From UBA4823 sp034436035 (GTDB taxonomy: Bacteria > Chloroflexota > Anaerolineae > Anaerolineales > UBA4823): 15,632 nt of DNA. The position numbers and the translations under genes were made by a program. Position 1 is the stretch's first letter; the number at the start of each line of letters is the position of its first letter. The stretch is from the NCBI GenBank assembly GCA_034436035.1, contig DAOTVW010000162.1, positions 1-15,632 of the forward strand. The letters run 5' to 3'. The notes under the pieces were generated by a model, which saw nothing but the letters and a program-made list of their open reading frames with translations, was not told the DNA's origin and ran no database searches. Below are positions 1-6,313 of the stretch, in pieces.

Positions 1-1468
1 CCCACGCATTTGTCAGAAAGGTTTGTGTTCCATTGACTTTCCATTGTACGGTCCAGGACGTTATCGTTCCTCCGGTTTTCGTGAACCCCGACGTAGTTGT
101 CAGCCAATAGCTCGTCGACCCTGTAAATGTGCCATTTGATATCGTAAAGCTCGTACAATTTATGTCTCCGCCTTGTGTGAATTGCGAAGACGCTCCGCTA
201 ATCGTTAACTCACCGTTGAAAGTCCAAGTCCCAGTGCCTTGGGTCATAATTCCTCTATCACCAAGGGTAGTTAAACCGGAGACGGTCAGTGTGTAACCGC
301 CACCATCGAGGGTTATAGTATATGTTGAATGAGTAGAATACACATTTAATGTTGAACCAAAGGTGGTATCTGACCCTAATGTAAGCGTACGAGAAGCTGT
401 CGCCGCATAGGTAATTTTAATTTCTACTGGAGCGCCGATATTACCAAAAGTTACCGTCGATGAACCGTATGACCAATAAAATATCATTGTTCCAGGACCA
501 GCAATAGTTCCGAGATTTGTAAATGCCCCACTAGCAGGTGGTTGATTTATCACTTCAAATTTTCGGCCTGAAGCAATGGTCAGTGTTTTCCCCGAATCTA
601 TAGTCAAAGAAAAAGTAGCTGTAGGGTTAGTCAAACCCGAATCAACAGTGATGTTACCACTAACTTGCAAGAAATAAAATCCGAAATCATCCCAGGCGCC
701 AGTCAATGACGTCCCGTCTCCAGTCATTCTCAACCTAAGAACATTATTTGTAACCGTTCCGCCAGTTTTTGCCCAATTCCCGCTACAAGTAAGAAGATAG
801 CTTGTCGACCCCGTGAAAGTCCCACTTGATATCGAAAACGACGATACCGTAAAGTCGGCACTCTGCGTAATCGTGCCAGTATATCCGCTATTTATCGAGA
901 ATAACCCGAACGTACCCGACAAATCCCAAGTGCAGCTATAAGTCGATGTCGAATCGAATACGATATCGTCCCCCGTCGTCGGTGCCCCACTCGGAGACCA
1001 GTTACTCCCACTGCTCGCATTTCCCGCCGCCGTCGCCGCCCAGGTCTTGGTAGTCCCGAGCAGAATCGGCATCGGCAGCCCGAACAGGAAATAGGTCGCA
1101 ATGCCGAGAATAACACCTGTTAGGCAGACCTCGGCGACCTTGGGGTGTTTCTTTACGAATTTCGGAACGTCTTTAATCTGCCTCCATAACTTCCGATACC
1201 ACAGAGGCTCGATTTTTAACCCGCCATTCGCGCCTTTTATGATTGTTTCTACCTTGCGCCTATTAAGATGTAGGGCGTCCTCTCTAAACCCCCGTAATTC
1301 GACGATTATATCCCCGACAACCTTGGAACCCTTAAAGGCGCTTCTCTTGATTTTTTCCTTTTCTTGCTGTATACGTTCCATTCGGTCGTTTAAAAGCTGA
1401 GCTATTGTTGGTCTCGGCTTGAAGTATACAAATACCAGGAGCCCGATTAGAAAGAGCCAATCTATCAT
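1..1468 (-). CDS. Ser/Thr/Gly-rich membrane-anchored repeat protein, candidate virion spike/adhesin (3' partial)
   Basis: The frame is open from an ATG at 1468 to the window edge, giving 489 codons with no stop. The ATG follows an AAAGGAGG site, 12 nt after the stop of the previous gene. Residues about 3-17 are a hydrophobic segment, 20-50 are charged and helical, and about 113-131 form a second membrane segment. From about 138 on the protein is extremely rich in Ser, Thr, Gly and aromatic residues with alternating beta pattern, and starts with an NWSPSGAPTTGDD motif seen in secreted beta-repeat surface proteins. A 31-residue segment beginning SFSISSGTFTGSTSYLL (residue 210) recurs at residue 440 with 21 of 31 identities, so a repeat period of about 230 residues continues past the edge. 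Role inferred: surface spike, adhesin or receptor-binding protein, and the best glycosylation acceptor in the window. A host S-layer-like or secreted protein is the alternative. Confidence 0.8.
   Translation of the reverse strand, partial: MIDWLFLIGLLVFVYFKPRPTIAQLLNDRMERIQQEKEKIKRSAFKGSKVVGDIIVELRGFREDALHLNRRKVETIIKGANGGLKIEPLWYRKLWRQIKDVPKFVKKHPKVAEVCLTGVILGIATYFLFGLPMPILLGTTKTWAATAAGNASSGSNWSPSGAPTTGDDIVFDSTSTYSCTWDLSGTFGLFSINSGYTGTITQSADFTVSSFSISSGTFTGSTSYLLTCSGNWAKTGGTVTNNVLRLRMTGDGTSLTGAWDDFGFYFLQVSGNITVDSGLTNPTATFSLTIDSGKTLTIASGRKFEVINQPPASGAFTNLGTIAGPGTMIFYWSYGSSTVTFGNIGAPVEIKITYAATASRTLTLGSDTTFGSTLNVYSTHSTYTITLDGGGYTLTVSGLTTLGDRGIMTQGTGTWTFNGELTISGASSQFTQGGDINCTSFTISNGTFTGSTSYWLTTTSGFTKTGGTITSWTVQWKVNGTQTFLTNAW
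59..151 (-). repeat. Second copy of 31-residue internal repeat
   Basis: This encodes residues 440-470 of the Ser/Thr-rich protein (SFTISNGTFTGSTSYWL and following, ending KTGGTIT). It matches the copy at 749-841 at 21 of 31 residues. The DNA copies are diverged, mostly at silent or conservative positions, so the duplication is old and under protein-level constraint. Confidence 0.8.
749..841 (-). repeat. First copy of 31-residue internal repeat
   Basis: This encodes residues 210-240 of the Ser/Thr-rich protein (SFSISSGTFTGSTSYLL and following, ending KTGGTVT). It pairs with 59-151. The 230-residue spacing suggests a large repeated beta domain. Confidence 0.8.
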
Positions 1469-1480
1469 TTTCGGCCTCCT

Positions 1481-1885
1481 TTACAGCGTCCGTCGTTCGA
1501 TTGTATACGGAACGGACTGATTGTCCGCGCTCAGTGGCGTACTTAACTGGAACGTTATCTTTATATCGCGGTGAGTGATGAGAGGACCGACCACGACCCC
1601 AGGACTATCGGACGGAGAGACGGTGAGCGTATCAAGGGTACAGTCGTTTGTTCCGTCTATTTTCTCCTTTACACGAACGATAACATTGGGCGCCGAGGCA
1701 TCGTTCTGGATGTTTCTGATATCGAAATGTATAGTGAGCTCTCGTGCATCGGACCCTCCGAGATTATACGACGAGAATAGAGCAGTAACGTCTACCTCAT
1801 CTGTTCCCCATATCTGTCTATAGGCAAATGAGCCACTGTATATTCGCGTTTGCTTAATCAAATATTGACCGACTTCAATCGCCAT
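1481..1885 (-). CDS. Beta-rich protein, candidate virion structural protein
   Basis: 134 residues, no family recognised. There is no signal peptide or membrane segment. The sequence is dominated by alternating hydrophobic/polar beta-strand pattern, with Asp/Asn/Ser-rich turns and motifs such as ELTIHFDIRNI, VRVKEKIDG and RDIKITFQL. The ATG at 1885 has no Shine-Dalgarno sequence but a TATA-like box lies about 30 bp upstream, so it may be the first gene of a leaderless transcript. It lies just after the sugar operon and 12 nt before the Ser/Thr-rich surface protein gene, with which it is presumably co-transcribed. It resembles in style the small beta-rich proteins at 11339-11770 and 15050-15631. 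A base or fibre-attachment protein for the downstream spike is a guess. Confidence 0.75.
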   Translation of the reverse strand: MAIEVGQYLIKQTRIYSGSFAYRQIWGTDEVDVTALFSSYNLGGSDARELTIHFDIRNIQNDASAPNVIVRVKEKIDGTNDCTLDTLTVSPSDSPGVVVGPLITHRDIKITFQLSTPLSADNQSVPYTIERRTL

Positions 1886-1910
1886 CGGTTAAGATATTGG
1901 GGAATACAAT

Positions 1911-1919
1911 GTATTTATC
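1911..1919 (-). promoter_or_regulatory. Possible archaeal TATA box for the 1885 gene
   Basis: The minus strand reads GGATAAATAC, centred about 30 bp before the ATG at 1885, which has no Shine-Dalgarno site. It overlaps a perfect palindrome, AATACA-A-TGTATT, at 1903-1915. Archaeal TATA boxes lie about 25-27 bp before transcription starts, so a leaderless or nearly leaderless message is suggested. The AT-rich context makes this weak. Confidence 0.35.
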
Positions 1920-1924
1920 CTTTT

Positions 1925-2911
1925 CTATATTGTATTCAGAGTTTCGATTAATTTCTTCGCTACGAATTCCCTATTAACCTTCTCATAATTTGGCAGACAT
2001 AAGATTCGTTCATATATACTGTCGGTCGTCGGCAGTCCTTCCTTTATCGGTTGATAATAACGCTTAAACTCGATTTCGCCGGCAAGGGCATCGACGATTG
2101 GCTGGGACGGACGGTCAAGCAGACAGGCGCAGACGCTATAAGTGCTTCTATAACATCTTTGGAATCTGAAACCAGAAAGTCGGGACGCATATTCTTTCCA
2201 GCCTTCTTCCTTCTGTCTCAACAATCTTGACAGTTTTTCCCAGTTCTTTAAAGCTATAACCGCGGAAAATTCCGTTATCCGATTATATTTGTCTCTTCCG
2301 TCGGCTACTACCGTCGCTATTGAAAGGTTGTCGGTCAGCAAAAGACCTCCGTCTGCACCAGGTATATTTTTTGTTGGAGCGAGCGAAAAAACGGCAACAT
2401 CATATTCGTCGCTTCTCGGAATATAACCGCCGAGATTGTGTGTCGCATCGAGCACTATATAAGAATCGGGAAACAGCTCTCTGAGATTGCGATTGAAATT
2501 GTTTCCGAACGTAGTTACGGGCACGACTATATCCGGAACATCGGGGTCGCCCACAGTGGATTCCATCAACCAGGTATCTGGCAAAATATCTTTTAAAACG
2601 ACCCTGTCATAATCGGCTGGCGATAATGCATAAAAGGTGCTTGACCACGTAAATGCTGGAATAGCGCAAGTTGGTCTATAATTCTTCATATACAAATGTT
2701 TAATGGCATAGACCGCCCACCAGAGAGCTGCAGTTCCTGAACTGAATGAAAGACAGTAACGCGACATATAGTAGTCTCGAACCGTGTCTTCTAGTTCTCT
2801 GGCGTACTTTCCGTTCACATAAATACCGCTCTGGAGAATGCTCTTAAAATCGTCCTTTAATTCGTCGAGAGACATTTCTGGAACGCGGGAAAATGGAATG
2901 AAATCTGTCAT
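1925..2911 (-). CDS. DegT/DnrJ/EryC1/StrS-family PLP sugar aminotransferase (LegC/PseC-like)
   Basis: 328 residues. The fold-type I sugar-aminotransferase signature is present: SSGTAAL at 57-63 (phosphate binding), D155 in VLDATHNLG (pairs with the PLP ring nitrogen), and K181 in APTKNIPGADGG, the Schiff-base lysine before the family's glycine pair. Members transfer an amino group from glutamate to a keto-sugar nucleotide. Next to the 4,6-dehydratase of this operon, the expected step is amination at C4 of a UDP-4-keto-6-deoxy-N-acetylhexosamine, as LegC or PseC do. It is somewhat shorter than the usual 370-390 residues, mostly at the C-terminus. A GGAG site precedes the ATG. It is the last gene of the sugar operon. 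The exact substrate cannot be read from sequence. Confidence 0.88.
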   Translation of the reverse strand: MTDFIPFSRVPEMSLDELKDDFKSILQSGIYVNGKYARELEDTVRDYYMSRYCLSFSSGTAALWWAVYAIKHLYMKNYRPTCAIPAFTWSSTFYALSPADYDRVVLKDILPDTWLMESTVGDPDVPDIVVPVTTFGNNFNRNLRELFPDSYIVLDATHNLGGYIPRSDEYDVAVFSLAPTKNIPGADGGLLLTDNLSIATVVADGRDKYNRITEFSAVIALKNWEKLSRLLRQKEEGWKEYASRLSGFRFQRCYRSTYSVCACLLDRPSQPIVDALAGEIEFKRYYQPIKEGLPTTDSIYERILCLPNYEKVNREFVAKKLIETLNTI

Positions 2912-2932
2912 TTTTCCAGACTCCGTTGTTGA

Positions 2933-2954
2933 AAATGATTTACAACAATCATTT
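2933..2954 (-). other. Short perfect inverted repeat between two operon genes
   Basis: AAATGATT and AATCATTT flank a six-base loop TACAAC, immediately after the small membrane protein stop codon and before the aminotransferase. The 8-bp stem is AT-rich, and a short TTTTC follows on the minus strand. It could be a weak terminator, a processing site or chance; it would be unstable at high temperature. Confidence 0.3.
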
Positions 2955-3148
2955 CATTCCGTCTCCGACTTATTGTTTCTATATACTGTTTTTAACCCTT
3001 TGTCAAAGCAATACATCGTTAAAATCAAGAAAATAAAACACAATACAGAGAAAAGCCAATAGTCGAAAAGTGCCAAATAAGCAAACAACAACATTAAGAT
3101 AAAAAAAATGAAACCAAAGCTATAATACATCACTTTTTGTCTCCGCAT
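2954..3148 (-). CDS. Small two-helix membrane protein
   Basis: 64 residues, family not recognised. Two long hydrophobic stretches (about 7-29 and 31-48) predict a helical hairpin, with basic residues at both ends (MRRQK at the start; K, R and K near the C-terminus). A very strong GGAGGAGAGGAA site precedes the ATG, and the start overlaps the end of the upstream acyltransferase gene by 19 nt, so translation is probably coupled. The position inside the sugar operon suggests a membrane partner of the pathway, for instance anchoring the enzymes or a glycan intermediate, but nothing in the sequence shows this. Confidence 0.75.
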   Translation of the reverse strand: MRRQKVMYYSFGFIFFILMLLFAYLALFDYWLFSVLCFIFLILTMYCFDKGLKTVYRNNKSETE

Positions 3149-3597
3149 TTCCTCTCCTCCATTTTGCCGTTCGCAAATCGTATTTTGTTGTCTTCGACAT
3201 TCGAATCAATATAAGAATTTGGCATAATAACCGCGCCGTCATAAACGGTTACACCAGGCATAATAATCGACTTCGAACCGACAAATACGTTCTCGCCTAT
3301 GGCTATCGGAGCAGTTTTCCTTTTTCGTTTTTCTGCAGGAAGATAGTCAGACGCAAACGCCTCTCTGGGGTCGTCGGCGGATGTTAAGAGCAGACAATCG
3401 TAAGAAATGACGCTATATTTTCCTATCACGACCTTTTCGTCCCCGACAATCTTACTTCCAGCATCGATTTGCGCGCCCTCGCTTAAGATTAACTCTGGCA
3501 CGGAGATGACGCAGAAATCCCCGATGTGAAATTTGTCCGGTGGTGGCACATACAGTTTAGTCTTTTCCGATATTTGCGCGGTCTTGGCTACCGACAT
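3130..3597 (-). CDS. Left-handed beta-helix (hexapeptide) acyltransferase, second copy
   Basis: 155 residues with the repeated [LIV]-G-x4 pattern of trimeric left-handed beta-helix acyltransferases of the WbbJ type. Key stretches are FHIGDFCVISVPELIL (23-38), VVIGKYSVISYD and NVFVGSKSIIMPGVTV. It is a clear tandem paralogue of the upstream gene, sharing HIGDF, ISVPEL, AGSKIVG and IMPGVT. Only H24 is shared with the paralogue as a possible catalytic histidine. This copy has drifted more at the C-terminus, where the usual final coil and Pro-containing tail are replaced by a basic tail. A GAGGAGG site precedes the ATG, which lies inside the upstream gene (41-nt overlap). Likely role: acetyl-CoA-dependent N- or O-acylation of the aminosugar; the paralogue could instead perform the LegH step. 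Confidence 0.85.
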   Translation of the reverse strand: MSVAKTAQISEKTKLYVPPPDKFHIGDFCVISVPELILSEGAQIDAGSKIVGDEKVVIGKYSVISYDCLLLTSADDPREAFASDYLPAEKRKRKTAPIAIGENVFVGSKSIIMPGVTVYDGAVIMPNSYIDSNVEDNKIRFANGKMEERKCGDKK

Positions 3598-4039
3598 TAT
3601 CTATCCTCCTCTTTTCGATTCTCCCGCAGATATTTATCGTCCAAGGCTCAACATCTTTATCTATATAAGAATTGGCGCCAATTACTGCCCCGTTTCCTAT
3701 CGTTACTCCTGGCATAATTATGCTATTAGACCCAATGAACACTTCATTTCCGATGTTTATATCGCCCACCAGGATTTTTCTTTCCTCTTCGGGAGCATAA
3801 TCGGACATACGACCCTCTGGCGTATCAGTAGAAGTAATTAGTTTAGCATCATATCCAATTACACTATATTCGCCGATAGTAACCTTGCCTCTACCGACAA
3901 TTTTTGTTCCAGCATTTATATGACTACCCTTACCGATAATCAATTCTGGGACAGAAATCAAACAAAAATCGCCGATATGCCAATTATCAGAATGTCTAAT
4001 GACAGTTCGTTTCGAAATTTTAGCACTTGGATATATCAA
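3557..4039 (-). CDS. Left-handed beta-helix (hexapeptide) acyltransferase, first copy (WbbJ/LegH-like)
   Basis: 160 residues and closer to the family norm than its paralogue. It contains WHIGDFCLISVPELIIGKG (20-38), KVTIGEYSVIGYD, the loop STDTPEGRMSDYAPEEER (70-87) typical of WbbJ-like acetyltransferases, and FIGSNSIIMPGVTIGNGAVIG (101-121). Such enzymes work as trimers with acetyl-CoA bound between beta-helices. In a CMP-legionaminate route an acetyltransferase is needed for the C4 amine (LegH), and this is the best candidate. The start is taken as TTG at 4039, with GGAGG about ten bases upstream; no ATG gives a full beta-helix. It overlaps the preceding epimerase gene by 20 nt and the following paralogue by 41 nt. 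Confidence 0.87.
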   Translation of the reverse strand: MIYPSAKISKRTVIRHSDNWHIGDFCLISVPELIIGKGSHINAGTKIVGRGKVTIGEYSVIGYDAKLITSTDTPEGRMSDYAPEEERKILVGDINIGNEVFIGSNSIIMPGVTIGNGAVIGANSYIDKDVEPWTINICGRIEKRRIDNVGSQDRANIGKD

Positions 4040-4907
4040 GAGACTTCAGCCTCCATTCAATTAAATCTACTATACGCGACGACGCTCCGATTCTGAATCG
4101 CAGTTTCTCCCTAATACGGTTTCGCTCGCCAATCATCCTAACAGGTGTTTGGAAATACGGGGCTTCGTATATCAAAGAAGAACTGTTGCCATAAGCACAA
4201 TATGCATTTTTAAGCAAACCCAAAAACTGTGGACGCGGAAGGTTCGAATAATAGGTTATGAGGTTCTTAAACCATTTCGTCGCCCTTTTAATATAATCAT
4301 TTATAATATCACTACCAGGGTCTCCGTTCGGACCAATCCAGATTATTTTCCTATCCCACGCATAAGTGAGAATTTCGTCTAATTCCCCTTTAATTTCATG
4401 GGCGCTAAGAAGCGTAGGGGGATTATATATGACCAGATTATACTCCTCTGATGGAACAAGACTTTCGTCTATAGTGATATTATCGAGATGCGTAATGCCA
4501 ACGGTCTTCACTATGCCCGGCAAATGAGCTATTTTTTTTATTTTCTTAACCCGCCGCGCAAATCTCCAATGAGCGCAGAAACACATATCGGCCCAAAGAG
4601 AAATCGCATATCTGTTGCTATCATCGAAAGTCCCACTGGAAATCTCTCCGGCGTGCATTTGCGCATAAGGAATTTTCTTCAGATGACAGAGCATCGCGGC
4701 GGCAGTAATTTGCGCTCTATCGAAAGGACAAATAACATAATCTACATTGGTAAGATATTTTTCAGCCTCGCGCCAAACCAGAGGTATGTCCCACACGTCT
4801 GGCAAGACGGCATCCACGACATCAAACTGCCTTTTTTTGAGCTCATCTATAACCGGTAGTAGGACCCCTCGTTCCGCCCGATTTGACGAGAACACTATCA
4901 ATTTCAT
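4020..4907 (-). CDS. UDP-sugar 2-epimerase, NeuC/LegG/WecB family (compact)
   Basis: 295 residues, shorter than the usual 370-390. Family landmarks are in order: an SSNRAERGVLLPVIDEL start resembling the GT-R-E/D nucleotide-sugar N-terminus, HAGEISSGTFDDSNRYAIS at 85-103 (matching the HxGE...DDxxRHxIS active-site block), and GNSSSLIYEAP at 240-250 followed by GERNRIRE, the uridine-diphosphate-binding end of GT-B epimerases. The hydrolysing members NeuC and LegG release UDP and give ManNAc or its 2,4-diacetamido-trideoxy relative. Presence of this family rather than the unrelated PseG hydrolase is the main reason to favour a legionaminic-type over a pseudaminic-type product. The start overlaps the HD-protein gene by 65 nt. 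Function as epimerase is well supported; the substrate is inferred from context. Confidence 0.85.
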   Translation of the reverse strand: MKLIVFSSNRAERGVLLPVIDELKKRQFDVVDAVLPDVWDIPLVWREAEKYLTNVDYVICPFDRAQITAAAMLCHLKKIPYAQMHAGEISSGTFDDSNRYAISLWADMCFCAHWRFARRVKKIKKIAHLPGIVKTVGITHLDNITIDESLVPSEEYNLVIYNPPTLLSAHEIKGELDEILTYAWDRKIIWIGPNGDPGSDIINDYIKRATKWFKNLITYYSNLPRPQFLGLLKNAYCAYGNSSSLIYEAPYFQTPVRMIGERNRIREKLRFRIGASSRIVDLIEWRLKSLDISKC

Positions 4908-5412
4908 CTTCCAAACACCTATCCCTTGTCAACATCTCTGCCACGTGATACGTAATCAGAGAATGGGTCAACATATCTTTCACATGATAATTCTTAGTAT
5001 CTTTCACTCCTCTCAGTTTTTTGAGGTCTGGCGTTACATATTTCTTCGGAATAGCAATGTCTCCAATATTGAAATAGTGTTCCATATAACAAGCTATTAA
5101 ATCCACTATTCCGATATTTTCCACCGGCTCCGTTGCCCGGTCTCCACCATTACGCAAATAATCGAAGGTGTCCAAGTGTTCTTCTATCAATTTAGCCACA
5201 ATAATAGCCTCTTCTTCGGTTAACCCAATTTGAGAAGCAATCTTTTCTTTGAAATACCGTGCCCCGGCCTCGGCGTGCCCTTTGTAGCCATCTTCTTCTT
5301 TGGTTACCAATTTCCCAATATCGTGATATAGACAGGCAATCAAAAATAGTTCTCCGAGTCTTTCTCCAATCTTTTTCTCGTCTATTTCCGGAACACCATA
5401 TTCATCCATCAT
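4843..5412 (-). CDS. HD-domain protein (putative metal-dependent phosphohydrolase)
   Basis: 189 residues. The motif LYHDIGKL places the HD pair at H30-D31. GHAEAGA (H46) and EEH (H79) follow in the positions of later HD-superfamily metal ligands, and D104 in the IVDLI helix is a candidate last ligand. The usual first histidine, some 25-30 residues before HD, is absent, and the start cannot be extended because an in-frame stop directly precedes the ATG. HD enzymes hydrolyse phosphate esters of nucleotides and related compounds. The ATG overlaps the stop of the cytidylyltransferase gene (ATGA), which implies coupled translation. A role in clearing nucleotide by-products or regulating the pathway is inference; loss of activity is also possible. 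Confidence 0.8.
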   Translation of the reverse strand: MMDEYGVPEIDEKKIGERLGELFLIACLYHDIGKLVTKEEDGYKGHAEAGARYFKEKIASQIGLTEEEAIIVAKLIEEHLDTFDYLRNGGDRATEPVENIGIVDLIACYMEHYFNIGDIAIPKKYVTPDLKKLRGVKDTKNYHVKDMLTHSLITYHVAEMLTRDRCLEDEIDSVLVKSGGTRGPTTGYR

Positions 5413-6008
5413 TTACATTTAAACCCCCAAACTCTTCCATATACTACGGCTTCGGCGACAATGAGGTCATGCCACTCGTCTACATCAACCGATTTCTCCC
5501 ACGGCATGACATATATTCCCGCTCCCTTCGGGAAAAGTGTCCCCTGCTCTAAGAAATCTTGCGTTTTGACAGCATAAATCGCGCCATTGGGCTTAAGGGC
5601 GGGGTTGACTGAAAATACTCCTGGTAAATCCTTCTCGCGCAATAAGGAGAGACAGAAATTGATATCTGAAACACTGACGAGCGGAGACGTAGGCTGAACT
5701 AAGACGAAATGCGAAAATCCCTTAAACTTGTCCAATACGTCTTTTATGACATCGACGTGCTTAGTATCGTCCTGCGCGAGTTCGGGTTTACGATTTATTA
5801 CCCCTACTTTTCCAGCAAAAACCTTTTCCGCCGCAGTCTGTAATTCTAAAATATCCGTCGTTAGAACAACATCATCGACGTCACTACTAAGAAGAGTGCT
5901 CAAGGCCTGCCACGGAAGTCCATAATGCATCTTCTTGAACGGAATGATGTTTTTCTTCGGAAGTCGCTTTGACCCCGCACGTGCCGTAACAATGCCGAGC
6001 GTTTTCAT
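5409..6008 (-). CDS. neuA-like: CMP-nonulosonate cytidylyltransferase (NeuA/LegF/PseF family)
   Basis: 199 residues. It has the family's nucleotide-binding start TARAGSKRLPKKN (8-20), RKPELAQDD at 73-81, QPTSPL at 105-110, NGAIYA at 141-146 and SVDVDEWHD at 173-181, the acidic metal-binding end. Enzymes with this set activate a nonulosonic acid with CTP to give CMP-sugar, the donor used by sialyl-type and Maf transferases. Length is close to bacterial NeuA catalytic domains, and all core motifs appear intact. The start overlaps the stop of the preceding 102-residue gene by four bases. The sugar (sialic, legionaminic or pseudaminic) is not decidable from this protein alone; neighbouring genes favour legionaminic type. 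Confidence 0.92.
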   Translation of the reverse strand: MKTLGIVTARAGSKRLPKKNIIPFKKMHYGLPWQALSTLLSSDVDDVVLTTDILELQTAAEKVFAGKVGVINRKPELAQDDTKHVDVIKDVLDKFKGFSHFVLVQPTSPLVSVSDINFCLSLLREKDLPGVFSVNPALKPNGAIYAVKTQDFLEQGTLFPKGAGIYVMPWEKSVDVDEWHDLIVAEAVVYGRVWGFKCK

Positions 6009-6313
6009 TTTGATTCCGACCTCTCTAATTTTCCTATATCAATTTCGCCGTTTGGGAAACATCTTATTGCGCCAATTATGCGACCCGAGAAATCTTTCAG
6101 ATAGAAGGAATGGACTTTCTGATGCTCTTTTGCCATATCCGAAGTCGTCTGAATTTTTATTTTCAGCGGTATGGCCGTTACCTTTTTCATCAGACCCAAA
6201 GAAACAAGGCGGTCAATATAATCCAAATAATCTTCAACGAAGATTTTCCGACCTGTGCGCTTGACCTTTTTCGTATCGAATATCAACCCAAATGTAGAAG
6301 GTCTGTCGGTCAT
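6005..6313 (-). CDS. Unknown 102-residue protein coupled between synthase and cytidylyltransferase genes
   Basis: No family recognised. The sequence is soluble, mixed alpha/beta, with a basic N-terminal half and a C-terminal beta-type segment (HSFYLKDFSGRIIGAIRCF). Its ATG overlaps the stop of the NeuB-like gene, and its stop overlaps the ATG of the NeuA-like gene, so it is coupled on both sides. Such placement usually means a stoichiometric partner or another pathway step. It does not resemble the SAF domain missing from the synthase. I cannot assign a function. Confidence 0.75.
   Translation of the reverse strand: MTDRPSTFGLIFDTKKVKRTGRKIFVEDYLDYIDRLVSLGLMKKVTAIPLKIKIQTTSDMAKEHQKVHSFYLKDFSGRIIGAIRCFPNGEIDIGKLERSESK

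Noticed and set aside
892..1116. Arg-rich 74-codon frame on the minus strand
   Set aside because: It is out of frame inside the long Ser/Thr-rich protein gene, which is open through the whole region.
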